Of a stretch of DNA of 23,750 nt, positions 6,927 through 14,161 are shown piece after piece. Positions within the stretch are counted from its first letter, which is position 1; every line of letters starts with the position of its first letter. This DNA is from an uncultured Oscillospiraceae bacterium (GTDB lineage: Bacteria > Bacillota > Clostridia > Oscillospirales > Acutalibacteraceae), in assembly GCA_900544375.1 (NCBI GenBank), contig UQUZ01000040.1, forward strand, positions 1-23,750, written 5' to 3'. A program made the translations under genes and the position numbers. Under the pieces are notes generated by a model. It was not told the origin of the DNA. It did no database searches and saw only the letters and a list, made by a program, of their open reading frames with translations.

Positions 6927-7229
6927 TTAAATCGTATAATCAGCGCTGGCACGTCCCTCTCGGCATTTTGCCACAAAGGAGGAAATTTCCTGATGCGCCG
7001 GATGGGCAGTATAGGCCGCAAGATCTGCCAGCGAATCAAATTCGCTGATGAGAACGGCGTCATAATTCTTGGGGCTGGGATTCTCATTCAAGTGCACCTC
7101 CATGCGGCGGATGAAAGGGATGGTATCCGGCAGGGCTTCCAGCAGCCCTTTCACCTTGTGCAGGTTTTCCGCCTTTGTAGCGCCCTCCGCCGTTTCTTTA
7201 AATTTCCACATGACGATGTGACGAATCAT
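6927..7229 (-). CDS. Dabb-domain (stress-responsive A/B barrel) protein
   Basis: The 100-residue product is one complete Dabb domain. It opens IRHIVMWKFKE, has the central SEFDSLADLAAY and ends with HPAHQEISSFV, all typical of this dimeric ferredoxin-like fold. Members of the family range from stress proteins to small catalytic barrels in polyketide or aromatic metabolism, so the reaction cannot be named. AGGAGGA lies nine bases before the ATG. The gene begins 41 bases after the AEC transporter gene on the same strand and is probably co-transcribed with it. It is cytoplasmic. Confidence 0.88.
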   Translation of the reverse strand: MIRHIVMWKFKETAEGATKAENLHKVKGLLEALPDTIPFIRRMEVHLNENPSPKNYDAVLISEFDSLADLAAYTAHPAHQEISSFVAKCREGRASADYTI

Positions 7230-7270
7230 GTATGATTCCTCCTATGACTCAAATTTTAGATAGTTGCAAA

Positions 7271-8230
7271 TCAGATTAACTGCATAGCGCGCAGCACTGT
7301 AACCCACAAAAAAATAGTGACGCTTGAAAAAAGCGTGGTCGTCAGCACAAGCTGCCCGGCGAGCTCATCATCGCTGCCCATATTCTGCGCCATGACATAG
7401 CTTGAAATCGCAGTAGGCGCGCAAAAAACGATCAGGATCGCCCCCAGCTCCTCTCCACGAAAGCCCAGCCACACGCCCATGGCTACAAAAGCAGCGGGCA
7501 CAAGCACTAGACGCAGCGCCGTTGCCAGGCCCGCCAAGCGAAGGTTGCCCTTCAGGCGCTTCCAATCAAACTGGCCGCCCAGTAGCAGGAGCGCAAACGG
7601 CGTTGCGATTTGGCCGAGATCCCCCACTGCACGGCTCAGAAACAACGGCAGCGGGATTTGAAAAACGGAAAACAGCATACCGATAAAGGATGCAATGATC
7701 AACGGATTTTTGGCTACATCCAACAAAACGCGGCCGACACGAAGCTTCTGCCTCTTACCCCCTTGCTCCGGCTCCTGGAACAAGGTAAGAATCACGACCG
7801 CTAAAAAGTTGAACTCCATGATAACAAAGGGCAGCAGCATGGAAATTGACGCCACATGATCCGCGCCGAATAAATTGATGGCCAGAGGCAGGCCCAGCAA
7901 CAAAAAATTGCTGCGAAAAACGCCTTGAATAAACGCGCCGCACGTGGGCCGATTTTTTAAAAAACGCGGCGTAACCAGGCAGAGCAATATCGCCGTTGCT
8001 AAAACGCCGAGCAGGGTAAACAAAACGAGCTTCACCCGGAACTCCGCGCCAAAATCCGCGGCATAGATGTTATGGAAAAGCTGTAGCGGAAACGCCACCT
8101 GAAAGCAAACCTTGTTCGCCTTGCTGATAAACGCGTCATCCACCATGCGCAGCCTTTTCAGCAGGAAGCCGACAGCCACTACCAAGATCAACGGCGCAAC
8201 CGTATTGAAACTATAAAGAAAAAGCGCCAT
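7271..8230 (-). CDS. AEC-family transporter (auxin efflux carrier type)
   Basis: The start at 8230 is preceded by AGGAAGG five bases away; a longer frame to 8254 has no site. The 319-residue protein is almost all hydrophobic. It shows the usual AEC pattern of about ten membrane helices in two halves separated by a short charged loop (EPEQGGKRQKLRVG). The N-terminal half carries LKRLRMVDDAFISKANKVCF, followed by FPLQLFHN, a hallmark of the family. Bacterial members export or exchange organic anions such as malate or malonate. The nearby malic enzyme and malate/lactate dehydrogenase make a dicarboxylate or hydroxyacid plausible, but they are 3.4 kb away, so this is inference. It precedes the Dabb gene in a likely two-gene operon. 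Confidence 0.88.
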   Translation of the reverse strand: MALFLYSFNTVAPLILVVAVGFLLKRLRMVDDAFISKANKVCFQVAFPLQLFHNIYAADFGAEFRVKLVLFTLLGVLATAILLCLVTPRFLKNRPTCGAFIQGVFRSNFLLLGLPLAINLFGADHVASISMLLPFVIMEFNFLAVVILTLFQEPEQGGKRQKLRVGRVLLDVAKNPLIIASFIGMLFSVFQIPLPLFLSRAVGDLGQIATPFALLLLGGQFDWKRLKGNLRLAGLATALRLVLVPAAFVAMGVWLGFRGEELGAILIVFCAPTAISSYVMAQNMGSDDELAGQLVLTTTLFSSVTIFLWVTVLRAMQLI

Positions 8231-8290
8231 GCAGGCCTTCCTTTCTATTGCCAATCCATACGAGCGGCATCCAGAGATAACGCCCTATCT

Positions 8291-8546
8291 TACCCACAGT
8301 GTACAAAGTGCTGCACGGTTTTTTTTAGGACACCTTCGGAGGATGACTACGTATCTTTCGTTGCCGGGCGACAGCCCGGCTGCCTCAAAAGCCTTGCCGG
8401 CCACCAAATCTGCTCCTGAAAAACTTCTGCGAACCTGTCAGCGAGAGAAAAGCGGCGCCGGCAAGAAAGAGGACGCGGGCGGGCTGACGCCCACCAAGGA
8501 CAATGACGCCGCCGGCAGGCAGATTGCTCTTTATACACCGTGGGTA
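8291..8546. mobile_element. MITE-like element with terminal inverted repeats
   Basis: Bases 8291-8311 and 8526-8546 are inverted copies matching at 18 of 21 positions; the outer ends read TACCCAC and GTGGGTA. The 256-base body has no convincing gene and contains a strong inner hairpin, GCCGGGC-GACA-GCCCGGC. The ends carry TA, as expected for IS630/mariner-type TA targets. Alternatively, TATC at 8286-8289 and 8548-8551 could be a 4-base target duplication. The element fills the divergent gap between the AEC gene and panE. I infer a miniature inverted-repeat transposable element moved by a transposase from elsewhere. Confidence 0.7.
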
Positions 8547-8596
8547 TTATCATATAACGAAACTGCTCAATTGTAAATGCCCTTTCTGCGGCGGTA

Positions 8597-8605
8597 TGCT
8601 ATAAT
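8597..8605 (+). promoter_or_regulatory. Extended -10 promoter of panE
   Basis: TGCTATAAT gives a perfect -10 box (8600-8605) with the extended TG. No good -35 lies at the right distance. It sits downstream of the ATG at 8577 that opens the longest frame, which supports the later GTG start at 8637. Confidence 0.65.
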
Positions 8606-8636
8606 AGATGTAGAGATCGCTTCTGGAGGGATTCGT

Positions 8637-9578
8637 GTGGAGATTAAAACAGCAGCCGCAATCGGCATGGGCGCGGTCGGCACCGTCTATGCAAAGCGGC
8701 TATACGATCAATATGGATCGCATTTTTTTGCGATCGCAGACCATGAACGGGCAGAGCGGCTACGCAGCAGCGGCGTCACACTGGATGGGGAGGCCTTTTT
8801 CCCACAGATTTGCGAGCCGGAGCAGGCTGACGGCGCGGTGGATCTCATCCTCATCTGCGTAAAAAATGATCAATTGGAACCTGCCATTGCGTCCATACGT
8901 CCCTTTGTGGAGAGGCATACAATTCTACTCCCTCTTCTCAACGGGGTGACGGCCACGCAGAGGCTACGCGCCGCCTTTCCAGAAAACACAGTGCTCTGCG
9001 GGCTTGCGATGGCGCTCGACGCCGTCCGTACAGAAAGCAGCGTTGTACATTCCTCTGATGGGGAAATCCAATTCGGTATGGAGGATACGGTGTGCTATCT
9101 CCCGCAGGTAACAGCGGTGGATCAGTTTTTATGCAACGCAGGGATACAGACGCATGTTTTTCCCCATATGCAGAGCGCTATGTGGAAAAAGTGGATGCTC
9201 AACGTTGGCCTGAATCAAATTTCCGCCTTAACCGGAGCAACGTATGGTGATTTCACCCGTTTGCCTGAGGTAATGGAGCTTGCAAAATCCGCAATGCGGG
9301 AGGTCGTCCATATAGCGCAGGCCGCCAGCGTTGCATTATCCTATGAGGATATTGAAACGATTCCGTCCATCGTCGCCACGCTGCTGCCCGATGGAAAGAC
9401 CTCCATGCTGCAAGATATTGAGGCAGGGCGGCGCACAGAACTCGAATCCTTTGCGGGCACCGTGCTTGAGCTCGGCCGCCAATATGGGGTGGATACGCCC
9501 ATCAACCATATGCTCTACCGGTTGATCCGGGCAAAGGAACAGATTACTCAAAGGAGGCCTTTGCAGCAAGAAAAATAA
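8637..9578 (+). CDS. panE: 2-dehydropantoate 2-reductase (ketopantoate reductase family)
   Basis: The start is GTG at 8637, with TGGAGGG six bases upstream and the promoter just before it. The 313-residue protein matches PanE/ApbA, which reduces ketopantoate to pantoate with NADPH for coenzyme A synthesis. The dinucleotide-binding loop IGMGAVG is at 9-15. The family Lys is in CVKNDQ (Lys76) and Asn102 is in LLNGV. The catalytic lysine region is MWKKWMLNVGLNQ (Lys184 or Lys185). The C-terminal helical domain holds the usual TSMLQDIEAGRRTELE signature. The family contains many paralogues of unknown substrate, and no panB or panC is nearby, so the exact substrate is less certain than the fold. 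The gene appears monocistronic. Confidence 0.88.
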   Translation: MEIKTAAAIGMGAVGTVYAKRLYDQYGSHFFAIADHERAERLRSSGVTLDGEAFFPQICEPEQADGAVDLILICVKNDQLEPAIASIRPFVERHTILLPLLNGVTATQRLRAAFPENTVLCGLAMALDAVRTESSVVHSSDGEIQFGMEDTVCYLPQVTAVDQFLCNAGIQTHVFPHMQSAMWKKWMLNVGLNQISALTGATYGDFTRLPEVMELAKSAMREVVHIAQAASVALSYEDIETIPSIVATLLPDGKTSMLQDIEAGRRTELESFAGTVLELGRQYGVDTPINHMLYRLIRAKEQITQRRPLQQEK

Positions 9579-9684
9579 ATTTACCTATGAGCAAGCCACA
9601 AACAAAATGGATGAAAAGGCCGTGCTAAGGGATTTTCATCGAGTTCACGAAATATTTTTGGAATCGACAAGGCGAGTCGGAGCG

Positions 9685-9864
9685 CTACTTCCCATTCTCC
9701 GGCTCGTCTACGGCTCCCATCTGCTGAACCTCATTGCGCCGTATACGCTTGATTTTCTCGCAAATGGTTTCGGTGATGGTGGTGCTGAAATGTACGCTCA
9801 CCTTGTAGGTAGATTTGTCGAGTTCCTTGGCAAGCAAGGGCGCATCCTCCCGCGTGACAGGCAC
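9685..9864 (-). pseudogene. TnpW-like remnant of a conjugative transposon
   Basis: About 59 codons from a GTG at 9864 end with a stop at 9685. The segment STYKVSVHFSTTITETICEK, followed by IKRIRRNEV, closely resembles the core of TnpW, a small protein of unknown function in clostridial Tn4451-type and related integrative elements. It is fused in frame with the tail of a DnaC-like protein, which differs from the usual separate genes. No relaxase, recombinase or excisionase is present. It is most likely a fossil, although this small frame itself is intact. Confidence 0.6.
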
Positions 9865-9867
9865 GAT

Positions 9868-10059
9868 GGCGGCGCCCTTGCTGTAGTTAAGGCCGTTAAA
9901 GCAGGCAGGGACGCAGCGTTCCAAAACGCCGCCATACATTTAAGCGTGTGCTAAAGCCTTGGGGGGCTTGTAAATCGGCAGCAGTAGGTTGGTGATGATG
10001 ATTAAAAACCGACTGTCTATGACGTTATAAATCTGTTCCGGCGCATATCTGAACGACGC
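9868..10059 (-). pseudogene. DnaC/IstB-like ATP-binding protein, C-terminal fragment
   Basis: One reading frame gives PEQIYNVIDSRF, then ITNLLLP, KPPKALAHA, a stop codon at 9940-9942, and MYGGVLERCVPACFNGLNY. In intact DnaC-like proteins of clostridial integrative elements the same order occurs: YNVIDSR, then TTNL, then a conserved HARIYDRVLERCVP-type segment. The Walker A half is missing, a few residues are lost after DSR, and a stop replaces the conserved Arg. These point to a truncated, inactivated helicase loader. Confidence 0.65.
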
Positions 10060-10111
10060 TCTATGTCCAGCAGGGCCGGGTGCTGGCCGTCATCTGACAG
10101 GGTAGCATTTT

Positions 10112-11035
10112 TTACTTTGATATGGTAAGGGGAGCCACCCAAATCTCCACGTGTTTAATATCTTGTGAAGCTATATCGTATTTTTCTGCTGAAAACGGTT
10201 GGGTTATTAGTTCATGTCTCGGAAGCCATGTGCCAAAAAGATATTTTTCCGCTTGATCTAGAGCCACAGTTACAAGTTCTTCAAAACTTTCCGCCTCTAC
10301 GGAACAAACAATGTATTCCCCTGCGGGCAACTCATGTTGCACAAAGCCGCCGCTTAAATTCTCCGGAACCGTTTTGGCAAGTCCACCCGCAAAATAAGAA
10401 AATGTTCCTTTTTCCATATTGGCAGAATAGGACATGCCTAATTCAACGTTGGGCTGGACATATTTTTCAATCGCCGCTTTTTCTTGGTGGTAACGTTTCC
10501 ACAACTGCCCCGGTATGTCTACGCCGGTGCTCTCTCCAACGGGTGTTTGATCTATTATGGAAACGTCCGTCGACAGGCCGAGATAGAGTTCCGGTGCGTG
10601 AATGCGTTCTCTACGTATTTCTAAAACGATGTTTCCAACAATGAGGGGAACATTCTCATCCACCATAACATAGGCCATAGAAACTTCTGGTTTTACAAAA
10701 GTGTTGAGAAAAGGACGATTCTTTTTGTATGCTTCCGGTGTAATTCCAAAGGCGCCCTTAAACGCTCTGGTAAAATTCGCATGGCTGGCAAAGCCATAAT
10801 CTAACGCCACATCTAAAATCCTTTGATTTTCCGTGTTTAACGCTTCAACAGCCTTTGCCAAACGCCTCAGTTTGACATACTCTTGCAGCGGTTTATTTAC
10901 CAATCGCTTAAACAGTCTTTGAAAATAAAATGGTGACAGTCCTATTATTTCGGCTAAAGCCTCGGCTCGTATATTTTCCTGTAAATGTTCCTCAATATAA
11001 TCTACAGATTTTTGAACCGCTTCCCACGCGTGCAT
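10112..11035 (-). CDS. AraC-family regulator with GyrI-like effector domain
   Basis: The start at 11035 has AGGAGG eight bases upstream; the frame is open to 11065 but without a site. The 307-residue protein has an N-terminal AraC DNA-binding domain with two helix-turn-helix units (about 22-44 and 72-93), including LSPFYFQRLFKR and YGFASHANFTRAFKGAFG followed by ITPEAYKK. Residues of about 115-305 form a GyrI-like small-molecule-binding domain, as in Rob and BmrR-type regulators. This architecture usually senses drugs or metabolites and activates efflux or detoxification genes. No obvious target lies beside it. The gene seems more AT-rich than its neighbours and ends 50 bases from the mobile-element remnant, so it may have arrived with that element. 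Confidence 0.9.
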   Translation of the reverse strand: MHAWEAVQKSVDYIEEHLQENIRAEALAEIIGLSPFYFQRLFKRLVNKPLQEYVKLRRLAKAVEALNTENQRILDVALDYGFASHANFTRAFKGAFGITPEAYKKNRPFLNTFVKPEVSMAYVMVDENVPLIVGNIVLEIRRERIHAPELYLGLSTDVSIIDQTPVGESTGVDIPGQLWKRYHQEKAAIEKYVQPNVELGMSYSANMEKGTFSYFAGGLAKTVPENLSGGFVQHELPAGEYIVCSVEAESFEELVTVALDQAEKYLFGTWLPRHELITQPFSAEKYDIASQDIKHVEIWVAPLTISK

Positions 11036-11065
11036 ATTGTTTGCCTCCTTGTTTGGATTGTGCAT

Positions 11066-11450
11066 TTATTATACCGAAGTAATTTGCTTTGAGCTTTCCC
11101 CCCAGTGCCCTTTTTTCAAAAAATTGAAGATAAAAATTGCTACTGCCGGCTTTGGCTCATCATTCAAACTGCGGCGGCGCGAGGCGGTTGGCGGCTTTCT
11201 ACGGCTTCTGCTGCGGCATGTTGCCTGCAATATCAAACACGCCCTTCGCCAGATCCCCGGCGCAGGAAGCCGCTTTCTTGGCTTCGATTCTGATTATTCA
11301 TGCATAATATTTCCGCTGTCAATTGCTTGCCTTACGCCGCAAATTCGCTTGGTACAGTCTGCCCTCGCTGCTATGCTCCTGCACCAAGAACTTTCTCGAC
11401 AAACTTGTTTACTTTTTTGCTTCTCACGTTTTAGCCCTTCTATATGAAAA
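11066..11450. other. Gene-poor stretch, possibly decayed
   Basis: No frame here has a ribosome site or a recognisable domain. On the minus strand short protein-like fragments such as KKVNKFVEKVLGAGA and GDLAKGVFDIAGN are broken by stops. That would fit an old coding remnant, but the fragments are too short to assign. The long plus-strand frame across this stretch looks accidental. Confidence 0.4.
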
Positions 11451-11510
11451 ATGCTCTAAGCAACACATTAATCATAAGCAAAGCCTTGATTAAAAAGTCG
11501 CTTAGAGCAT
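11451..11510. repeat. 60-base palindromic element
   Basis: ATGCTCTAAGC (11451-11461) and GCTTAGAGCAT (11500-11510) are perfect inverted copies. The match extends inward to 13 of 14 positions. The 38 bases between contain a second imperfect stem (AATCA with TGATT). On the minus strand the outer stem is followed by five T, so it may act as a terminator or be a small structured RNA. A REP-like palindromic unit is an alternative. It has no gene within 150 bases. Confidence 0.6.
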
Positions 11511-11600
11511 ATCACTCTATCCGCCTGGCAATCTCTTTTTTGCGCATTCAGGCTTGCAGGCCAGCGCCGTTTTACCGCTGAGCCCGCCTCTATTAAATAA

Positions 11601-11632
11601 GCGCGCCCCCCGAAACAATTCGGAGAGCGCGC
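11601..11632 (-). terminator. Terminator of the glpK-ldh2-malic enzyme cluster
   Basis: GCGCGCTCTCCGAA and TTCGGGGGGCGCGC pair over 14 positions with two wobbles around a 4-base loop. TTATTT follows on the minus strand. It lies about 40 bases after the malic enzyme stop codon. Confidence 0.75.
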
Positions 11633-11670
11633 CCCTACCGTGGTGAAACATAAAATAAGAAGATGTCTGG

Positions 11671-12843
11671 TTAAATGCGCGCTACGCCGCTTTTACGCGC
11701 CGCCTCGGCAACCGCCTTAGCAACCGCAGGGCCCACGCGCTCATCGAACGCCTTGGGCAGGATATATTCGGGGCAAAGCTCCTCAGGGGAGACTAGGTCG
11801 GCGAGCGCATGCGCAGCAGCGATTTTCATTTCCTCATTGATATCGCTCGCACGCACATCCAGCGCACCGCGGAAAATGCCCGGGAAAGCAAGCACGTTGT
11901 TGATCTGGTTCGGGAAATCGCTGCGACCTGTGCCTACAACTTTCGCACCGGCCTCCAAAGCGAGATCGGGCATAATCTCCGGCACCGGGTTAGACATTGG
12001 TAAGACGATCGGATCTTTCGCCATAGAGCGAACCATATCCTGCGATACAATGCCGGGAGCAGAAACGCCGATGAAGATATCCGCGCCCTTGAGCGCGTCC
12101 GCCAACGTGCCATGTTCATGCGCCGCATTGGTAAACGCAGCGATCTCCTGCTTTGCAGGGGTAAGGTTCGGATCGTCCGCGCTAATAATGCCCTTTCGAT
12201 CACACATGACCACCTTTTTCAAGCCCTGGCTGATTAAGAGCTTCGCAATTGCAACGCCTGCCGCACCTGAACCGCTGAAAACCACCTTACAGTCTTCCAG
12301 CTTTTTGCCCACGATCTTCAGCGCGTTGATGATCGCGGCGGAGCAGATGACCGCCGTGCCGTGCTGATCGTCATGGAAAATCGGGATGTCGCAGCGCTCC
12401 TTGAGCTTACGCTCAATTTCAAAGCAGCGCGGGGCGGCAATATCTTCCAAATTGACGCCGCCAAAGCTGCCCGCGAGAAGGGAAACGGTGTTGACGATCT
12501 CATCAACATCCTTGCTCCTAACGCACAGCGGAATGGCGTCCACATCGCCGAACGCTTTAAAGAGGACGCATTTGCCCTCCATCACCGGCATGCCGGCCTC
12601 CGGGCCGATATCGCCCAGGCCCAACACCGCCGTGCCGTCTGTGACGACGGCTACCGTATTCCAGCGGCGTGTGAGATCATAGGATTTATTTATATCCTTC
12701 TGGATCTCCAGGCAGGGCTGCGCAACACCCGGCGTGTAAGCGAGGGAGAGCTCCTCCTTCGTTTTCACGCTCGCGCGGGGCGTAACTTCCAGCTTGCCCT
12801 TCCATTCATAGTGAAGCCTCAGTGATTCCTTCGCGTAATCCAT
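11671..12843 (-). CDS. NAD(P)-dependent malic enzyme
   Basis: The 390-residue product is a short bacterial malic enzyme, which oxidatively decarboxylates malate to pyruvate and CO2. The catalytic Tyr36 is in AYTPGVAQPC. The lysine region GKCVLFKAFGD holds Lys91. Metal ligands are in NLEDIAAP (133-134) and HDDQHGTA (158-159). The NAD(P) loop is GSGAAG (191-196). SNPVPE (284-289) and a late GTGRSDFPNQINNVLAFPG segment are also diagnostic. The start at 12843 fits GGAGGAA about ten bases upstream and homologous N-termini; an in-frame start at 12897 is possible but less likely. It is the third gene after glpK and ldh2. Cofactor preference cannot be read safely. Confidence 0.94.
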   Translation of the reverse strand: MDYAKESLRLHYEWKGKLEVTPRASVKTKEELSLAYTPGVAQPCLEIQKDINKSYDLTRRWNTVAVVTDGTAVLGLGDIGPEAGMPVMEGKCVLFKAFGDVDAIPLCVRSKDVDEIVNTVSLLAGSFGGVNLEDIAAPRCFEIERKLKERCDIPIFHDDQHGTAVICSAAIINALKIVGKKLEDCKVVFSGSGAAGVAIAKLLISQGLKKVVMCDRKGIISADDPNLTPAKQEIAAFTNAAHEHGTLADALKGADIFIGVSAPGIVSQDMVRSMAKDPIVLPMSNPVPEIMPDLALEAGAKVVGTGRSDFPNQINNVLAFPGIFRGALDVRASDINEEMKIAAAHALADLVSPEELCPEYILPKAFDERVGPAVAKAVAEAARKSGVARI

Positions 12844-12907
12844 GTGTGACAATTCCTCCATTATTGATGATGTAAAACAAACCGCCTTTTCCACCAACTT
12901 GGGGGGA

Positions 12908-12937
12908 GGGCGGGATACGGGTAAGGATATCCCGCCC
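12908..12937 (-). other. Intergenic hairpin between ldh2 and malic enzyme genes
   Basis: GGGCGGGATA (12908-12917) and TATCCCGCCC (12928-12937) form a perfect 10-base stem with a 10-base loop. No T-run follows on the minus strand. It could set the relative mRNA level of the two genes by partial termination or RNA protection. Confidence 0.55.
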
Positions 12938-12969
12938 TTAAGGGGGTTAAGATGATGTCTAATGCTCTG

Positions 12970-14079
12970 TTATTTTTCCCAGGGGAAGGTATACTGCGTC
13001 AGGCCCAGTTGGTCGCGCACTGTGCAAAGCTCCTTCTGCACCGCGTCGTTAATCGGCACGCCGCTGTCTTTGCGTTCGCACCAAACGTTCCACTCCTTCT
13101 CGCCGGCGGTGAAGATATGGTCTTCGCCTGGCGCCCTGGTAGAAGCACGCAGCGCACGCAAAATATCGCCCGCTGTTTTTTTGAAGGATTCCGCTCCCAC
13201 AAAGGCCTCCGTGTCAATTGCAAGAAAGAAATGCCCCAGATGATAAGGCACTTTTTTACCGCCCTCGCCGATACCGGTGAGCATTTTCAGATAGTTGCCC
13301 TGCTGTAAGGCAGCGCTCAAAAGCTCAACCACTGTGGCATAGCCGTAGCCCTTGTAACCGGCCATCTCTTCACCGATGCCGCCGAGGGGAGCCAGCGCCG
13401 CTTCGCCGGTGTTGAGCTCCTTGAGGATCGCATCCGTATCTGTTTTTGCTGTGCCGTCGCGGCCGATGACCATGCCCGCTGGCGTAGACTTCCCAATGCG
13501 GGAATAATACTCCAGCTTGCCGCGCTGGGTGATGGAGGTAGCGCAGTCGAGCACAAACGGAAAATCCTCATCCGTAGGCATGCCAACGGTAAGAGGGTTG
13601 GTGCCAAGCATGTTTTCCACGCCGAAGGTGGGGGCGATGGAGGGCCGGGCATTGGTGCCCGTGATGCCAATCATATTCTCCTTAGTCGCCATCGTCGCAT
13701 AGTAGCCAGCGATGCCATAGTGGCAAGAATTGCGCACGGCAACCATGCCCAGACCATACTTTTTCGCCTTATCAATTGCCATTTTCATCGATTTATAGCC
13801 GATGACCTGGCCCATGCCGTCGTGGCCGTCAATGACCGCTGTGGTAGGCGTTTCCTTCACGATTTCAAAATTGGTAACGGGGTTTTGAATGCCGATATTA
13901 ATGCGGTCAATATAAATGGGCTTAAAACGGTTGACTCCGTGGGATTCAATGCCCCTGCGGTCGGACTCCAGCAGTACGTCCGTGCAAATCTCCGCATCCT
14001 CGCGCGGAACGCCAACGCCTACGAATGCGTCCGTTACAAACGAGCTGATGGTTTTCCAGTCAACGATGGTTTTTGCCAT
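12970..14079 (-). CDS. Malate/L-lactate dehydrogenase family oxidoreductase (Ldh2)
   Basis: The 369-residue protein belongs to the Ldh2/YlbC family of NAD(P)-dependent 2-hydroxyacid dehydrogenases, unrelated to classical Rossmann lactate or malate dehydrogenases. Typical signs are RGIESHGVNR (42-51), GHDGMGQVIG (85-94), the catalytic-type NSCHYGIAGYY (117-127), and GTNPLTVGMP with FVLDCATSI. GGYKGYG-type glycine motifs appear here as MAGYKGYG. It likely interconverts malate and oxaloacetate, or lactate and pyruvate. Family members also reduce diketogulonate or oxidise ureidoglycolate. GGAG lies nine bases before the ATG. It follows glpK by 82 bases and precedes malic enzyme by 126, so a malate role fits the neighbourhood. 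Confidence 0.92.
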   Translation of the reverse strand: MAKTIVDWKTISSFVTDAFVGVGVPREDAEICTDVLLESDRRGIESHGVNRFKPIYIDRINIGIQNPVTNFEIVKETPTTAVIDGHDGMGQVIGYKSMKMAIDKAKKYGLGMVAVRNSCHYGIAGYYATMATKENMIGITGTNARPSIAPTFGVENMLGTNPLTVGMPTDEDFPFVLDCATSITQRGKLEYYSRIGKSTPAGMVIGRDGTAKTDTDAILKELNTGEAALAPLGGIGEEMAGYKGYGYATVVELLSAALQQGNYLKMLTGIGEGGKKVPYHLGHFFLAIDTEAFVGAESFKKTAGDILRALRASTRAPGEDHIFTAGEKEWNVWCERKDSGVPINDAVQKELCTVRDQLGLTQYTFPWEK

Positions 14080-14161
14080 GATGAATCACTCCATTTTCAT
14101 AATAATTCAGAATGGAAAATATATGGTGAAAGGGAACGCTATCTCCCCGCTTCGCCCCCGC

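Noticed and set aside
9607..9954. 115-codon plus-strand frame after panE
   Set aside because: It runs antisense through the TnpW/DnaC remnant, which has the recognisable protein motifs on the other strand.
11037..11447. 136-codon plus-strand frame
   Set aside because: No ribosome site, starts inside the AraC upstream region, and its translation has no domain-like pattern.
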